Assembly (NCBI RefSeq): GCF_024296665.1
Contig: NZ_CP100762.1
Coordinates: 1,364,001-1,428,000 of the forward strand
Origin: Salinilacihabitans rarus
Lineage (GTDB): Archaea; Halobacteriota; Halobacteria; Halobacteriales; Natrialbaceae
DNA length: 64,000 bases
Direction of reading: 5' to 3'
Numbering within the stretch: the stretch's first letter is position 1; each line of letters begins with the position of its first letter. The notes beneath the pieces were generated by a model. That model worked only from the letters and a program-made list of their open reading frames with translations. It had not been told where the DNA came from and did not search any database. Shown one piece after another: positions 15,327 through 24,286 of this stretch. A program made the translations under genes and the position numbers.

Positions 15327-18300
15327 GTCTCCCCGATCGGATCGCCGGCGCGATCACGTCCCACTCGAGGATCGTCCTCGTCGCGTTGCTGTTGACGACG
15401 GCGCTGGTCGGGGCCGGCGCGCCGATGGTCGACGACGACTCGTCGCTCGACCAGTTCGAGAGCGACTCGCCCGAGGGCGAGGCACTCGAGTACGCACAGG
15501 GGAACTTCACGGTCGAGGATCAGGAGAACACGACGACGGTACAGGTGATCGTCCGGGACGATAACGTCCTGACGCGGGAGTCGCTCGTCTCCACGCTCGA
15601 GTTCCAACGGGAGATACGGAACACCGAGTCGATCAACGCGACGCTCGTCGAGGACGACCCGACCGTCGGCGTCGCGAACCTCGTGGCGACGACCGCGATC
15701 CGCGGGGAGCAGGCCGACGACCTCGCCGAGCGCGGCGCGGAACTCGAGACGCGAAGCGAGGAACTCAACGAGACCGCCGCGGAACTTGAGACGCGCAGCG
15801 CGGAACTCAACGAGACCGCCGCGGAACTGGAGGCGGGACTGAACGAGACCGTCGCGCTGGAGACGCGGTACGCCGAGTTGAACGCCTCCTACGAGGCCGG
15901 CGAGATCAGCGAGTCGGAGTACGAGGCGCGAGCGGCCGAGATCGAGGGCGAGTTCGACCGCGTCTACGAGGAGGCGACCGCCGACTTCGGCTCCGAACAG
16001 TCGGCGCGGTACGCCGAGGCGATGGCGAACGCGCGGGCGATCCAGTCGCAACTCGTCGAACTCGAACGGGCGTACGAGGCCGGCGAGATCACCGAGGCGG
16101 AGTACGAGGACCGCTCGGACGACCTCGAAAGCCGGCTCGAAGAGGTGTACGTCCAGGGCACCCGAGGGGTGCTCCGGGAGGAGTTCGAACGCCTCGAAGC
16201 GGACAGCGAGGAACTCGAAGCCGACTTCGAGGACCTCGAAGCCGACTTCGAAGACCTCGAGGAGGACCGCGAGGAACTCGAAGACGCCGGTTCGCCGCCG
16301 CTCGACGAACAGATCGAGAAACTCGAGTCGATGAACGACTCCGAGTACGAGGAGACGCTCGTGGACGTTCTCTCGGACGACGACGACGGCGGGCCGGGCG
16401 GCGACCTCGCGTTGCGCCTGATGCCGGCCTCCTACGATCCGGGCTCGACGGAGGCGGACGCGCGGATGCTGTTCGTCACGCAGTCGACCGAGAGCGGCGA
16501 GTTCCAGGGGCCGGGCTCGGTCGACGACCGGACCGTCGACAGTCAGCTCGAACTTCGCGAACTGGCCGACGCGCACGACCAGGAGATGCTCGTCTTCGGC
16601 TCCGGGATCATCACCGACGAGATCGACCGGTCGATGGGCGACAGCTTGGCGCTCGTCGCGCCGCTCGCACTGTTGTTCGTCGTCGCCGCGCTGCTGGTGG
16701 CCTATCGCGACCCGCTTGACATCGTCCTCGGGGTCGCGGGCATCTTCGTCGTGTTGCTCTGGACGTTCGGCTTCATGGGCTGGACGGGGATCGCGTTCAA
16801 CCAGATGTTCGTCGCCATCCCCGTTCTGCTGATCGGGCTCTCGATCGACTACGCGATCCACGTCTTCATGCGACACCGGGAGCAACGCGAGGCGCGTAGC
16901 GCCTCGGATACGCGAACGGGGAGCGAGCCGACCCGTGAGCAACGCGAGGTAGACGCCGCCGGCGACGTCCGCGGCTCGATGACCGTCGCGCTCGCGGGCG
17001 TCGGCGTCGCGCTCGTCTGGGTGACCGCGACGACGGTGATCGGCTTCCTCTCGAACCTCGTCAGCCCCATCGGGCCGATCCGCGAGTTCGGCCTCGTCAG
17101 CGCGTTCGGCATCCTCGCGGCGATGGTCGTCTTCGGCGCGCTGATCCCCGCCGCGAAGGTCGGGATCGACTCGTGGCTCGAAGCCCGCGGCGTCGACCGG
17201 CGCAAGCGGGCGTTCGGCACCGGCGGCGGCCGCCTCGCGGGCGCGCTCTCGGTGGGCGCGGTCGCCGCCCGGCGGGCGCCGATCGCCGTCCTGCTCGTCG
17301 TCGCGCTCGTGACCGCGGGCGGGGTCTACGGCGCGACGCAGGTCGACACCAGTTTCGAACAGGAGGACTTCCTCGCGGACGACCCGCCGGGCTGGACCGA
17401 GAGCCTCCCCGAACCGTTCCGGCCGGGCGAGTACGACGCCAAGGGAGACCTCGAGTACGTCAACGAGAACTTCCAGCGCCAGGACTCGGAGGCGCAACTG
17501 CTCGTCAGAGACGACGTCACCGACGACCGGACGTTAGAGCGGATCGCGGCGGCCGAGGACGACGCCGCGGGCGGCGACGTGGTGTACGTACTGGCCAGCG
17601 GGGAGGCGGGCGTCCGCAGTCCGCTGTCGGTCATGGAGGACGTCGCGGCCGACAACGAGTCGTTCAACGAGTCGTTCACCGCGGCCGACACCGACGGCGA
17701 CGGCGTCCCCGACGAGGACGTCGAGGCGCTGTACGACGAACTCTACGAGGTCGACTCCGGGGCCGCCCAGGACGTCATCTACCGCGCCGACGGCGAGTAC
17801 GAGGCCGTCCGACTGGTCGTCTCGATCAAAGGCGACGCCTCGAGCGGCGCGACGACCGACGAGATGCGCGCCATCGCCGCCGACTTCGAGGCCGACGGCC
17901 CGTGGTCGGTCGTCGCGACCGGCGACCCCATCGTCAACTACGTCGTCGAACAGGACCTGCTCGACACGGTGCTCGAGAGCCTGCTGATCACGCTCGTTGC
18001 CTGTCTGACGTTCCTCACCGTCGCCTACCGGCTGACGGGCAACGGCGCGGTCCTCGGCGCCGTGACCCTGCTGCCGGTCGCGCTCGCGGTCAGCTGGATC
18101 CTCGGGACGATGTACCTCATCGGGATGCCGTTCAACGTCCTGACGGGGATGATCACCAGCCTGACGATCGGCCTCGGCGTCGCCTACAGCATCCACATCA
18201 GCGCGCGTTACACCCTCGAACTCGACCGGCAGGGGACGATCCGGGACGCCATGCGCACGACGGTGACGGGCACCGGCGGCGCCCTGCTCGGCAGCGCGGC

Positions 18301-18544
18301 GACCACCGTCGGCGGCTTCGGCGTCCTCGCAGTCGCCATCCTCCCCGCGCTCGAACAGTTCGGGATCATCACGGCGCTGACGATCGTCTACGCGTTCCTC
18401 GCGAGCGTGCTCGTCCTGCCGACGCTGCTCGTCCTCTGGACGCGGTACCTCGGTCCGGACGTCCCGTTCGAGGCGCCCGCGGCCCCGACCGCGCGGCCGG
18501 CCAGCGACGGCGGCAGCCCGGACGACGGGGGTGACGATCGGTGA
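15323..18544 (+). CDS. RND/MMPL-family exporter with long extracytoplasmic coiled coil
   Basis: 1073 residues. It has two MMPL halves, each with one helix before and five after a large outer domain; first TM is about 16-35, the first bundle about 430-640, the second about 890-1045. Family markers are IGLSIDYAIHVFMRH and LTIGLGVAYSIHISARY, each with the Asp/Tyr-type proton relay region. The first outer domain is extended by a coiled coil at about 130-325 with internal repeats (ELETRSEELNETAA twice; AYEAGEI at about 189 and 249). A 13-bp direct repeat brackets a 57-bp in-frame insertion at 16880-16949. The GTG start is set by the overlapping short ORF and GAGGTGA site. Probable lipid or hydrophobic compound export; substrate unknown. 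It overlaps the regulator gene by 4 nt. Confidence 0.9.
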   Translation: MSLPDRIAGAITSHSRIVLVALLLTTALVGAGAPMVDDDSSLDQFESDSPEGEALEYAQGNFTVEDQENTTTVQVIVRDDNVLTRESLVSTLEFQREIRNTESINATLVEDDPTVGVANLVATTAIRGEQADDLAERGAELETRSEELNETAAELETRSAELNETAAELEAGLNETVALETRYAELNASYEAGEISESEYEARAAEIEGEFDRVYEEATADFGSEQSARYAEAMANARAIQSQLVELERAYEAGEITEAEYEDRSDDLESRLEEVYVQGTRGVLREEFERLEADSEELEADFEDLEADFEDLEEDREELEDAGSPPLDEQIEKLESMNDSEYEETLVDVLSDDDDGGPGGDLALRLMPASYDPGSTEADARMLFVTQSTESGEFQGPGSVDDRTVDSQLELRELADAHDQEMLVFGSGIITDEIDRSMGDSLALVAPLALLFVVAALLVAYRDPLDIVLGVAGIFVVLLWTFGFMGWTGIAFNQMFVAIPVLLIGLSIDYAIHVFMRHREQREARSASDTRTGSEPTREQREVDAAGDVRGSMTVALAGVGVALVWVTATTVIGFLSNLVSPIGPIREFGLVSAFGILAAMVVFGALIPAAKVGIDSWLEARGVDRRKRAFGTGGGRLAGALSVGAVAARRAPIAVLLVVALVTAGGVYGATQVDTSFEQEDFLADDPPGWTESLPEPFRPGEYDAKGDLEYVNENFQRQDSEAQLLVRDDVTDDRTLERIAAAEDDAAGGDVVYVLASGEAGVRSPLSVMEDVAADNESFNESFTAADTDGDGVPDEDVEALYDELYEVDSGAAQDVIYRADGEYEAVRLVVSIKGDASSGATTDEMRAIAADFEADGPWSVVATGDPIVNYVVEQDLLDTVLESLLITLVACLTFLTVAYRLTGNGAVLGAVTLLPVALAVSWILGTMYLIGMPFNVLTGMITSLTIGLGVAYSIHISARYTLELDRQGTIRDAMRTTVTGTGGALLGSAATTVGGFGVLAVAILPALEQFGIITALTIVYAFLASVLVLPTLLVLWTRYLGPDVPFEAPAAPTARPASDGGSPDDGGDDR

Positions 18545-19302
18545 ACGTCGACGAGGCCGACGCGCTGGCGGCGTTCGAGCGCCTCGGCCTCACGAGCTAC
18601 GAGGCGAAGGTCTTCATCGGTCTGCACCGCATCGGCTCGGGAACTGCCCGGGACGTCGCCCAGGTCGTCGACGTCCCGCGGTCGCAGGTGTACGGCGTCG
18701 CCGAAACCCTCGAGGAGCGAGGACTGCTCGAAGTCCAGCAGTCGAGCCCCATCCGTTACCGGCCGGTGAGCGTCGAGGAGGCCCGCGAGATCCTGCGCGA
18801 GCGCTTCGAGAACGAGCAGGAGCGGGCGTTCGAGTACGTCGAGGCCGTCCGCCGGGAGCCAAACGGCCAGGAGGAACAGGAGGACATCTGGACGGTCCGG
18901 GGGAGCGATCGGGTCGACGACCGCGTCGTCGACCTCCTCTCCAGTGCCGATCGACGGATCGTCTTCGGCACGCGCCTGCCGGAACTGCTCACCGACGACA
19001 TCGGGGCGGCACTCGAAGAGCGCGCCGATGCAGGCGTCACCGTCCTCGGCGTTAGCTGGACCGAGGCGGTCCGCGATCGGCTCCACGAACTCGCGGGCGT
19101 CGACGTCTTCAAACCGCCCGGCCATCGGCAGGGCGACGATCGATCGGGGCGGATCGTCATCGTCGACGACGACGGCGTCCTGCTCTCGGTCGTCGACGAC
19201 GACGGAAGCGAGACCGCGATCTGGAGTTCCGGCTCGCTGTTCGCGTCCGTGTTGATCCAGCTCATCGAGTTAGACGAGAAGACGCTGCTGGAGTCGTGTT
19301 GA
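18541..19302 (+). CDS. TrmB-family transcriptional regulator
   Basis: 253 residues with a GTG start overlapping the exporter stop (GTGA), preceded by GGGGGTGA as Shine-Dalgarno site. The N-terminal TrmB winged helix (about 9-75) reads LGLTSYEAKVFIGLHRIGSGTARDVAQVVDVPRSQVYGVAETLEERGLL. A short coiled coil follows (EAREILRERFENEQERAFEYVEAV). The C-terminal half (about 105-250) resembles the phospholipase D-like or sugar-binding region of the family (LLSSADRRIVFGTRLPELL, IVIVDDDGVLLSVV). Being in the same operon as the exporter, it most likely controls that operon, possibly through the inverted repeat at 15219-15244. Confidence 0.88.
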   Translation: MNVDEADALAAFERLGLTSYEAKVFIGLHRIGSGTARDVAQVVDVPRSQVYGVAETLEERGLLEVQQSSPIRYRPVSVEEAREILRERFENEQERAFEYVEAVRREPNGQEEQEDIWTVRGSDRVDDRVVDLLSSADRRIVFGTRLPELLTDDIGAALEERADAGVTVLGVSWTEAVRDRLHELAGVDVFKPPGHRQGDDRSGRIVIVDDDGVLLSVVDDDGSETAIWSSGSLFASVLIQLIELDEKTLLESC

Positions 19303-19345
19303 ACGGGACCGGCGCTCGCGTGCGGGGCGAGCGATCTGTGCCGTC

Positions 19346-20413
19346 TCAGTCGAGCCGGTAGCGCAACAGCGCCGCGATGCCGCCCAGGTTCGCCAACTGC
19401 TGGCCCGGCGGGAACTCGCTCGAGAAGACCGTCACCTCGCCGCCTTTCTGCTCGGTCGTGCGGACGACGTCGTCGACGTCGACGCCCCACTCGCCGTCGG
19501 GGCCACGCTCCTGCCTGAGGCGGTCGTCGACGATCAGCAGGCGCTCGATCGCGCCGTACTCGGCTGCTTTCGCGACCTCCTCGGGGCCGTAGGCCGCCTT
19601 CGCGCCCTCGGCGATGCGCTTCGTGAGTTCGTCGATGTACTCGGCCTCGCGCTCGATGCGGGTCTCCTTCTGGACGTCCGCGACGGCGCCGCGCTTGAGG
19701 ACCTCGTGGACCCCGCGGTCGCCGACGCCCGCCGTGTCGACCATCGTCACGAGGTCGGCGACCGCGGGTTCGTTCTTCTCGAGGTACTTGTAGGCGTCCT
19801 GTTTCGTGAAGCCGGGACCGGCGAGGACGATCGCGTCGACGTCGAGGCGCGTCAGGACGCTCGCGAGTTCGGCGAACAGTTCCGAGCGTTCGCGGGCGAA
19901 CTCGCCTTTGCCCGTGGGGCCGGTGATCGTCGCGCGCTCCTCGGTGCCGTACTGGGCGACGGTGTGGACGTGGGCCTGCCCCTCCTCGACGGTGGCGATG
20001 GCGACGTCCGGGTTCTCCGTGGCCTCTTCGGCCTCTTCGAGGCGAGCCTCCTGATCGGGCTTGAACCGCTTGTCGATCGAAATCTCGTCGCGCTCCTCGA
20101 CGTTCAGCGTGTGGTGAAAGCCGAGCTGGTCCTCCCGGGAGCAGGCGACGATTTCGCCGCCGACCCGGAGCCGGTTGGCGAACTTGTGGAACTCGACGTC
20201 CTCGACGGCGATGGCGACCCACATGTGCTCGCGCTCCCCGCCGGTGTCGCGCATCTGGTCGTCGTTGCGCTGGATGCGCCGGGTGGTGTCGCCGGCGACG
20301 CGGTCGCCGGGCTCTAAGACGTACTGGAGGTGCCAGAGGTCGTCGACGCTCTCGGGGACGACCGTCACCCGCTCGCGGCCGCCCTCCAGCGGCTCCCGGC
20401 TCTTGATCTGCAT
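19346..20413 (-). CDS. pelA: mRNA surveillance protein pelota (ribosome rescue factor aPelota)
   Basis: 355 residues, typical length. It starts [22 protein letters not shown], the standard archaeal pelota N-terminus (Sm-like domain about 1-130, with [15 protein letters not shown] and the [15 protein letters not shown] linker). The central eRF1-like domain is about 135-260 ([34 protein letters not shown]). The C-terminal domain ends [14 protein letters not shown] and [12 protein letters not shown]. The GGQ motif of termination factors is absent, as expected for pelota. With aABCE1 it splits stalled ribosomes. RqcH, acting on the products of such splitting, is encoded 0.9 kb upstream on the same strand. 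Confidence 0.96.
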   Translation of the reverse strand: MQIKSREPLEGGRERVTVVPESVDDLWHLQYVLEPGDRVAGDTTRRIQRNDDQMRDTGGEREHMWVAIAVEDVEFHKFANRLRVGGEIVACSREDQLGFHHTLNVEERDEISIDKRFKPDQEARLEEAEEATENPDVAIATVEEGQAHVHTVAQYGTEERATITGPTGKGEFARERSELFAELASVLTRLDVDAIVLAGPGFTKQDAYKYLEKNEPAVADLVTMVDTAGVGDRGVHEVLKRGAVADVQKETRIEREAEYIDELTKRIAEGAKAAYGPEEVAKAAEYGAIERLLIVDDRLRQERGPDGEWGVDVDDVVRTTEQKGGEVTVFSSEFPPGQQLANLGGIAALLRYRLD

Positions 20414-20467
20414 ACCTCCGCGTTCTCGCGGCCGGGGTAAGTGCGTGACGGATCCGCCGGCCGCCGG

Positions 20468-20902
20468 CTACTGATCCTGCTCTTCCGAGGCGGTCCGGTC
20501 CCGCGACGGGGCGGCCGCCGAATCGCCGAGCCCCGTTTCCTGCTCCGTCTCGTCGAGCAGGGCGTCGAGTCGGCGTTCGAGGGTCTCTTCGTCGAGTTCT
20601 CCGGCGAGGTACCGTTCGCGAAGCGCCGCGACCTCCCCGTCCGGTCCGACGTCGCTCCGACCCCTCTCGTCGCGCGAGAGGACGATGGCGGCGACGACGA
20701 ACGGTGCGAGCACGACGGCGAGGCCGACGACGCCGACGACGATTCCGATCGCGACGCTCCCCAGTTCGTTTCCGACGGCGACGGCCGCGAAGACGACGCC
20801 GAGGAGCATCGACAGTCCGGTCAGCGCCACGAGGAGGCCAAGGAGGCCGCTCAGTCCGGCGGCCCACGGGGGCTGCTCGTGGAACCAGGAGGGAAGTCCC
20901 AT
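20468..20902 (-). CDS. Membrane protein with SHOCT domain
   Basis: 144 residues starting MGLPSWFHEQPPWAAGLSGL. Two hydrophobic hairpins or three helices fill about 12-75 (LLGLLVALTGLSMLLGVVFAAVA, VAIGIVVGVVGLAVVLAPFVVAAIVL). A SHOCT motif follows at about 88-113 (VAALRERYLAGELDEETLERRLDAL), a short helical hairpin thought to mediate oligomerisation. The tail is acidic and disordered. It sits between pelA and rqcH on the same strand; no functional link is shown. Many such proteins occur in haloarchaea without known role. Confidence 0.75.
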   Translation of the reverse strand: MGLPSWFHEQPPWAAGLSGLLGLLVALTGLSMLLGVVFAAVAVGNELGSVAIGIVVGVVGLAVVLAPFVVAAIVLSRDERGRSDVGPDGEVAALRERYLAGELDEETLERRLDALLDETEQETGLGDSAAAPSRDRTASEEQDQ

Positions 20903-21019
20903 GGCGGACGTTTGGCGTCCCCTGTCATGTCAATTGCGGTCGAGTACCGGGACTCCGGTCCGCGTGACGGTCACGGTCGACCGGCGGCGAGGCGGACGTC
21001 GCTCGCGGCTCCGACCCGA

Positions 21020-21295
21020 TCACTCGCGCTCGGCCGGGCCGGCGAGTTCGCCGCCGTCGGCCGCGTCGTCGGGGTCGGCGTCCTCCCGGTCCGCGTCGTC
21101 GGAGTCGTTCGCCCCCTCCCGCTGTACGCTCGCCGCGTGCCCCGCCGGATCGCCGAAGCCCGAGGTGACGTACGGGGCGAACGCGAGGTACACGACGAAC
21201 GCGATCGTCGCGAGCAGGACCCCCGTGACGACGACGGCGACGACGACCGTCGCGTCGACCGGCGCGGGGACGACGGCCGGTGCGTCGAACGGCAT
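21020..21295 (-). CDS. Small single-span membrane protein with acidic tail
   Basis: 91 residues. One clear membrane helix lies at about 14-41 (ATVVVAVVVTGVLLATIAFVVYLAF), followed by a soluble tail very rich in Asp and Glu (about 60-90), typical of haloarchaeal surface-exposed linkers. There is no enzyme motif. A start at ATG 21295 gives MPFDAPAVVPAPVDATVV. It lies 45 bp downstream of rqcH on the same strand and could be cotranscribed. Function unknown. Confidence 0.65.
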   Translation of the reverse strand: MPFDAPAVVPAPVDATVVVAVVVTGVLLATIAFVVYLAFAPYVTSGFGDPAGHAASVQREGANDSDDADREDADPDDAADGGELAGPAERE

Positions 21296-21340
21296 ATCGG
21301 TCCCGTACCACGCCGTCGCTAATCAGCGTTGGTCCGCGGT

Positions 21341-23458
21341 TCACTCCTCGCGGATGCGGCTCCCGCCCGGCGGGAGGAAGTGGGCGATCCGGTCGGGGCT
21401 CGCGATCTTGCGGACGAACGACTCGTCGGCGAATCGCTCGCGCAGGCGCCGGTAGATCCGCTTGGCGGCGTCGCCCTGGGCGTACCGGCCGGGCTCGACC
21501 TCGATGGTCGTCACGGCCCGCCCCTCGATGGCCGACGGCGGCCCGCCGATCACCCGCGTGTAGGGTTCACACTGGACGCCGACGGCGACGCCGACGGGCG
21601 TGTCGTCGAGGTAGCGGCGGTCGCCCCGCACCGCGAAGCCGCCCTTCTCGAGGTACTCGCCGCTCTCGGGGGTCTTCGACACCTGGTCGGCGTCGACGAC
21701 GTAGACGTCGCCGGCGTAGCGGCCGTCCTTCCAGACCGACGAGTAGGAGACGGCGAACTGGGCGGCCTCCTCGACGCTCGAATCGGGAATCTCGATGTCC
21801 GAACTGGACGGCTCGCTCGGGTCGGTCGCCTTCAGCACGGTCACGGGGCCGCCGTGGGCCTGCGTGTGGAGCACCTCGTCGCCGCGTTCGAGGTACTTCT
21901 TGACGAGTTCCTCGTTCTGGTCGGCGTTGCGCCCGCCGATGACGAGGAAGTCGTCGCTCGTGTGGAACCACCGGAACCGGCCGTACCACGGCTCGTTCTC
22001 CCGGATCGGGATCGACGTCTCGGCGAGCCAGTCGACCGCTTCGCCCTCGTCCTCCTCGGCCTCCGCGTCGGCCTCGCCGGCCTCCCACTCGTCGCGGCGG
22101 CGCTTGATCTCGGCGAGTTCCTCGCGGGTGTCCTCGATCGCCGCCAGCGCGCCCTCCTTTTTCTCCTCGATGCGTTTGGCCTCCGTGTAGAGGCGGTCGG
22201 CGTTCTGTTCGAGGCCCTTCCGCGCGTCGAGTTCGATCTCCTCGCCGTCGACCGCGACGGTCACGGTCCCCTCGCGGCCGTCGACGCCGACGACGGCCTC
22301 GGCGGCCTCGATGCCGCGCTCTTTCCCCTCCGCGAACCGCTCCTCGATCTCGTCCCACGGACGGTCCTGCTCGCGGGCCGTCCGGACCGTCGAGAGGATT
22401 TCGTCGACCAGCCCGTAGTTCGCGTACAGCGACTCGGCCTTCTCGCGCTCGGCCTCGGCCTGTCGCTCGAAGCCCTCGATCGCGCCCTCCTGTTGTTCGA
22501 TGATGCGCTCGTGTTTCGCGATCCGCTCCTCGAAGTCGGGACGCTGTGTGCCCGGATCGGGCTCGTCGTCGTCGAGGTCGAGCCGGAAGAAGTACTCGTC
22601 GAGCGCCTCGGTGAACGTGTCGTACCGCTCGGCAGCCAGCCCGGCGCGTTCTTCCAGCGGGAACGGGGTGACGTCGACGACGGGTCCGTCGGCGTCCTCC
22701 CCCTCGTCGCCCGCGACGTAGACTCGGGGATCGAAGTTCCCGTTGCGGAGGTCGAGCGCGAGCCGCTCGATCGCCTCGTAGAGGCGGTCGTACTCCGCCT
22801 CGCCGGCGTCGGCGATGTCGAGGGCCTTCTCGACGCCGGCGCGGCTGCACAGCTCCTCGGCGTAGAGGCCGCCGAAGTTGAGTTGCGTCGCGAGCGTCCG
22901 GACGACGTCGGTGTCGGAGTCGTCCATCTCGGCGGCGAACGCATCCCGCGAGACCGCAAGCGGGTTCGTCCGCGTCTCGGGGAACTCGTAGCGCGAGCCC
23001 GGGACGACCGTCCGCGACTTCAGGCGGACGGTTTCGAGGCAGTCGACGACCTCGTACTCGCCGTCGGTGACGGCGACGTTCCCCTGACCGAACAGTTCGA
23101 CGATGAGCCGCGTGACGCCGTCCTCGCGCTCGAAGACGAACTCGAGGATGCGGTCGAACTCGTACTGTTCGACGCCGGCGAAGTCGGCGCCCGACAGCCG
23201 GTTGCGCAGCATCATCGCGAACTGCGGCGGCCGGCCGGGGGCGTCGGGGACGCGCTCGGGGGCGACGGTGTGGGCGCGTTTGACCTCGCCTACCTCGAGC
23301 AGCAACTCGATCCGGCCCCGGTCGAAGTCTCGTAGCTTGAGCCGGACGAGGTCGTCGCCGTAGAGGTAGGCCTTGTCGACTTTCGCCCCCTCGTAGGCCC
23401 CGAGTTCCCGGACGAGGGCGGCGAGGTCGACGCTGGTGAGCTCCCGCTTCGGATCCAT
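21341..23458 (-). CDS. rqcH: Ribosome quality control protein RqcH (NFACT/NEMF family)
   Basis: 705 residues. ATG 23458 gives MDPKRELTSVDLAALVRELG, the usual start; the open frame upstream is only read-through. The NFACT-N domain (about 1-210) contains GRPPQFAMMLRNRLSGADF, the conserved FxMxLR block, and VELFGQGNVAVTDGEYEVV. Helix-hairpin-helix and coiled-coil regions follow (about 300-350 and 440-490, with long KRIEEKKEGALAAIEDTRE). The NFACT-R domain (about 505-600) has RWFHTSDDFLVIGGRNADQNE and AHGGPVTVLKA. RqcH binds split 60S/50S subunits carrying stalled peptidyl-tRNA and, in bacteria and by homology archaea, adds alanine tails. It shares the strand with pelA. Confidence 0.94.
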   Translation of the reverse strand: MDPKRELTSVDLAALVRELGAYEGAKVDKAYLYGDDLVRLKLRDFDRGRIELLLEVGEVKRAHTVAPERVPDAPGRPPQFAMMLRNRLSGADFAGVEQYEFDRILEFVFEREDGVTRLIVELFGQGNVAVTDGEYEVVDCLETVRLKSRTVVPGSRYEFPETRTNPLAVSRDAFAAEMDDSDTDVVRTLATQLNFGGLYAEELCSRAGVEKALDIADAGEAEYDRLYEAIERLALDLRNGNFDPRVYVAGDEGEDADGPVVDVTPFPLEERAGLAAERYDTFTEALDEYFFRLDLDDDEPDPGTQRPDFEERIAKHERIIEQQEGAIEGFERQAEAEREKAESLYANYGLVDEILSTVRTAREQDRPWDEIEERFAEGKERGIEAAEAVVGVDGREGTVTVAVDGEEIELDARKGLEQNADRLYTEAKRIEEKKEGALAAIEDTREELAEIKRRRDEWEAGEADAEAEEDEGEAVDWLAETSIPIRENEPWYGRFRWFHTSDDFLVIGGRNADQNEELVKKYLERGDEVLHTQAHGGPVTVLKATDPSEPSSSDIEIPDSSVEEAAQFAVSYSSVWKDGRYAGDVYVVDADQVSKTPESGEYLEKGGFAVRGDRRYLDDTPVGVAVGVQCEPYTRVIGGPPSAIEGRAVTTIEVEPGRYAQGDAAKRIYRRLRERFADESFVRKIASPDRIAHFLPPGGSRIREE

Positions 23459-23568
23459 ACACACACCTGCCGTGCCCGCGCAAAAAGACGTGTCGCTCCG
23501 GCCCGTGGCCGTCAGTCGGCGGCCGTCGGTCGGAAGGCCTAATCCGCGCCGGCACCGACTACGCGCAC

Positions 23569-23604
23569 ATGACGAGCGCTTTCGACGGAGGGGACCGCCG
23601 GTGA
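23569..23604 (+). other. Possible 11-residue upstream ORF coupled to the next gene
   Basis: ATG 23569 starts the short frame MTSAFDGGDRR. Its TGA overlaps the GTG of the following gene (GTGA), and it contains GGAGG 13 nt before that GTG. A weak TATA-like CCTAAT lies at 23538-23543, about 28 nt upstream. The arrangement and the GDRR ending match the short ORF before the RND exporter. Function of the peptide is unproven. Confidence 0.35.
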
Positions 23605-24245
23605 GCCGCGAGGCGGACCGCCCGTGGTCGGACATCTCCCGGTTCTCCTCGGTCCTCGACCATCTGGCGGACGAGGGCGGCTTCTCCGTCCGGGGGATGA
23701 TCGCCGACCTCGACGAGGAGATCGACGTCGACGGGGTCGTCTACCACGACCGGGGGATCCGCGTCCCCGGCCACGACGCGACGTTCGTCTGGGAGCCGGG
23801 CGACCTGCACTCGCCGCCGCGGTTCAGCGTCGAGGTCGATACGGTCGGCCCGCGGAGCGCGTGGGCCGTGTTCGACGCCGAGGAGTCGTGGGACTTCTAC
23901 CTGCTCCGGTCCGGTGACCTCGCGGCGCTGGCCTGGATGAGCGACGCGGAGTTCGAGGCCGAGGAGGCCCGCACGTTCGCCACGAAAGGCGACGCGGTCG
24001 CCGCGGGCCGGTTCTCGTTCGGGATCTTCCTGCGTGCCGGCGAGGCGTGGCGCGAGCGGGTCGACCTGATCCGGTCGACCGACTCGCCGGCGTTTCTCAA
24101 GCGCGACGACGGGCAGACCGTGCTCCCGCGGACGCAGTCGGAGTTTTACACGACCATCGACTCCTCGCCCGAGGACCTCCGCGAGACCGGCGCCGCGCCG
24201 GGCTACCTCGGACTGCTCGAATTCGAAGTGTCGATCGCGGACTGA
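23601..24245 (+). CDS. Conserved protein of unknown function
   Basis: 214 residues with a GTG start at 23601, chosen because the GGAGG site and overlapping stop of the short upstream ORF point to it. The protein is soluble and acidic with many aromatics. Visible features are RPWSDISRFSSVLDHLADEGGFSVRG, VVYHDRGIRVPGHDATFVWEPGD, a WDFYLLRSGDLAALAWM block, and a C-terminal VLPRTQSEFYTTIDSSPEDLRETG. There is no signal peptide or metal site that I can identify. It is divergent from rqcH (140 bp). I recognise it only as a haloarchaeal-type hypothetical protein. Confidence 0.65.
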   Translation: MSREADRPWSDISRFSSVLDHLADEGGFSVRGMIADLDEEIDVDGVVYHDRGIRVPGHDATFVWEPGDLHSPPRFSVEVDTVGPRSAWAVFDAEESWDFYLLRSGDLAALAWMSDAEFEAEEARTFATKGDAVAAGRFSFGIFLRAGEAWRERVDLIRSTDSPAFLKRDDGQTVLPRTQSEFYTTIDSSPEDLRETGAAPGYLGLLEFEVSIAD

Positions 24246-24286
24246 CCGATCGGTGGCGTTTTGAGGCGAGCGTCGAATCCGAACGT

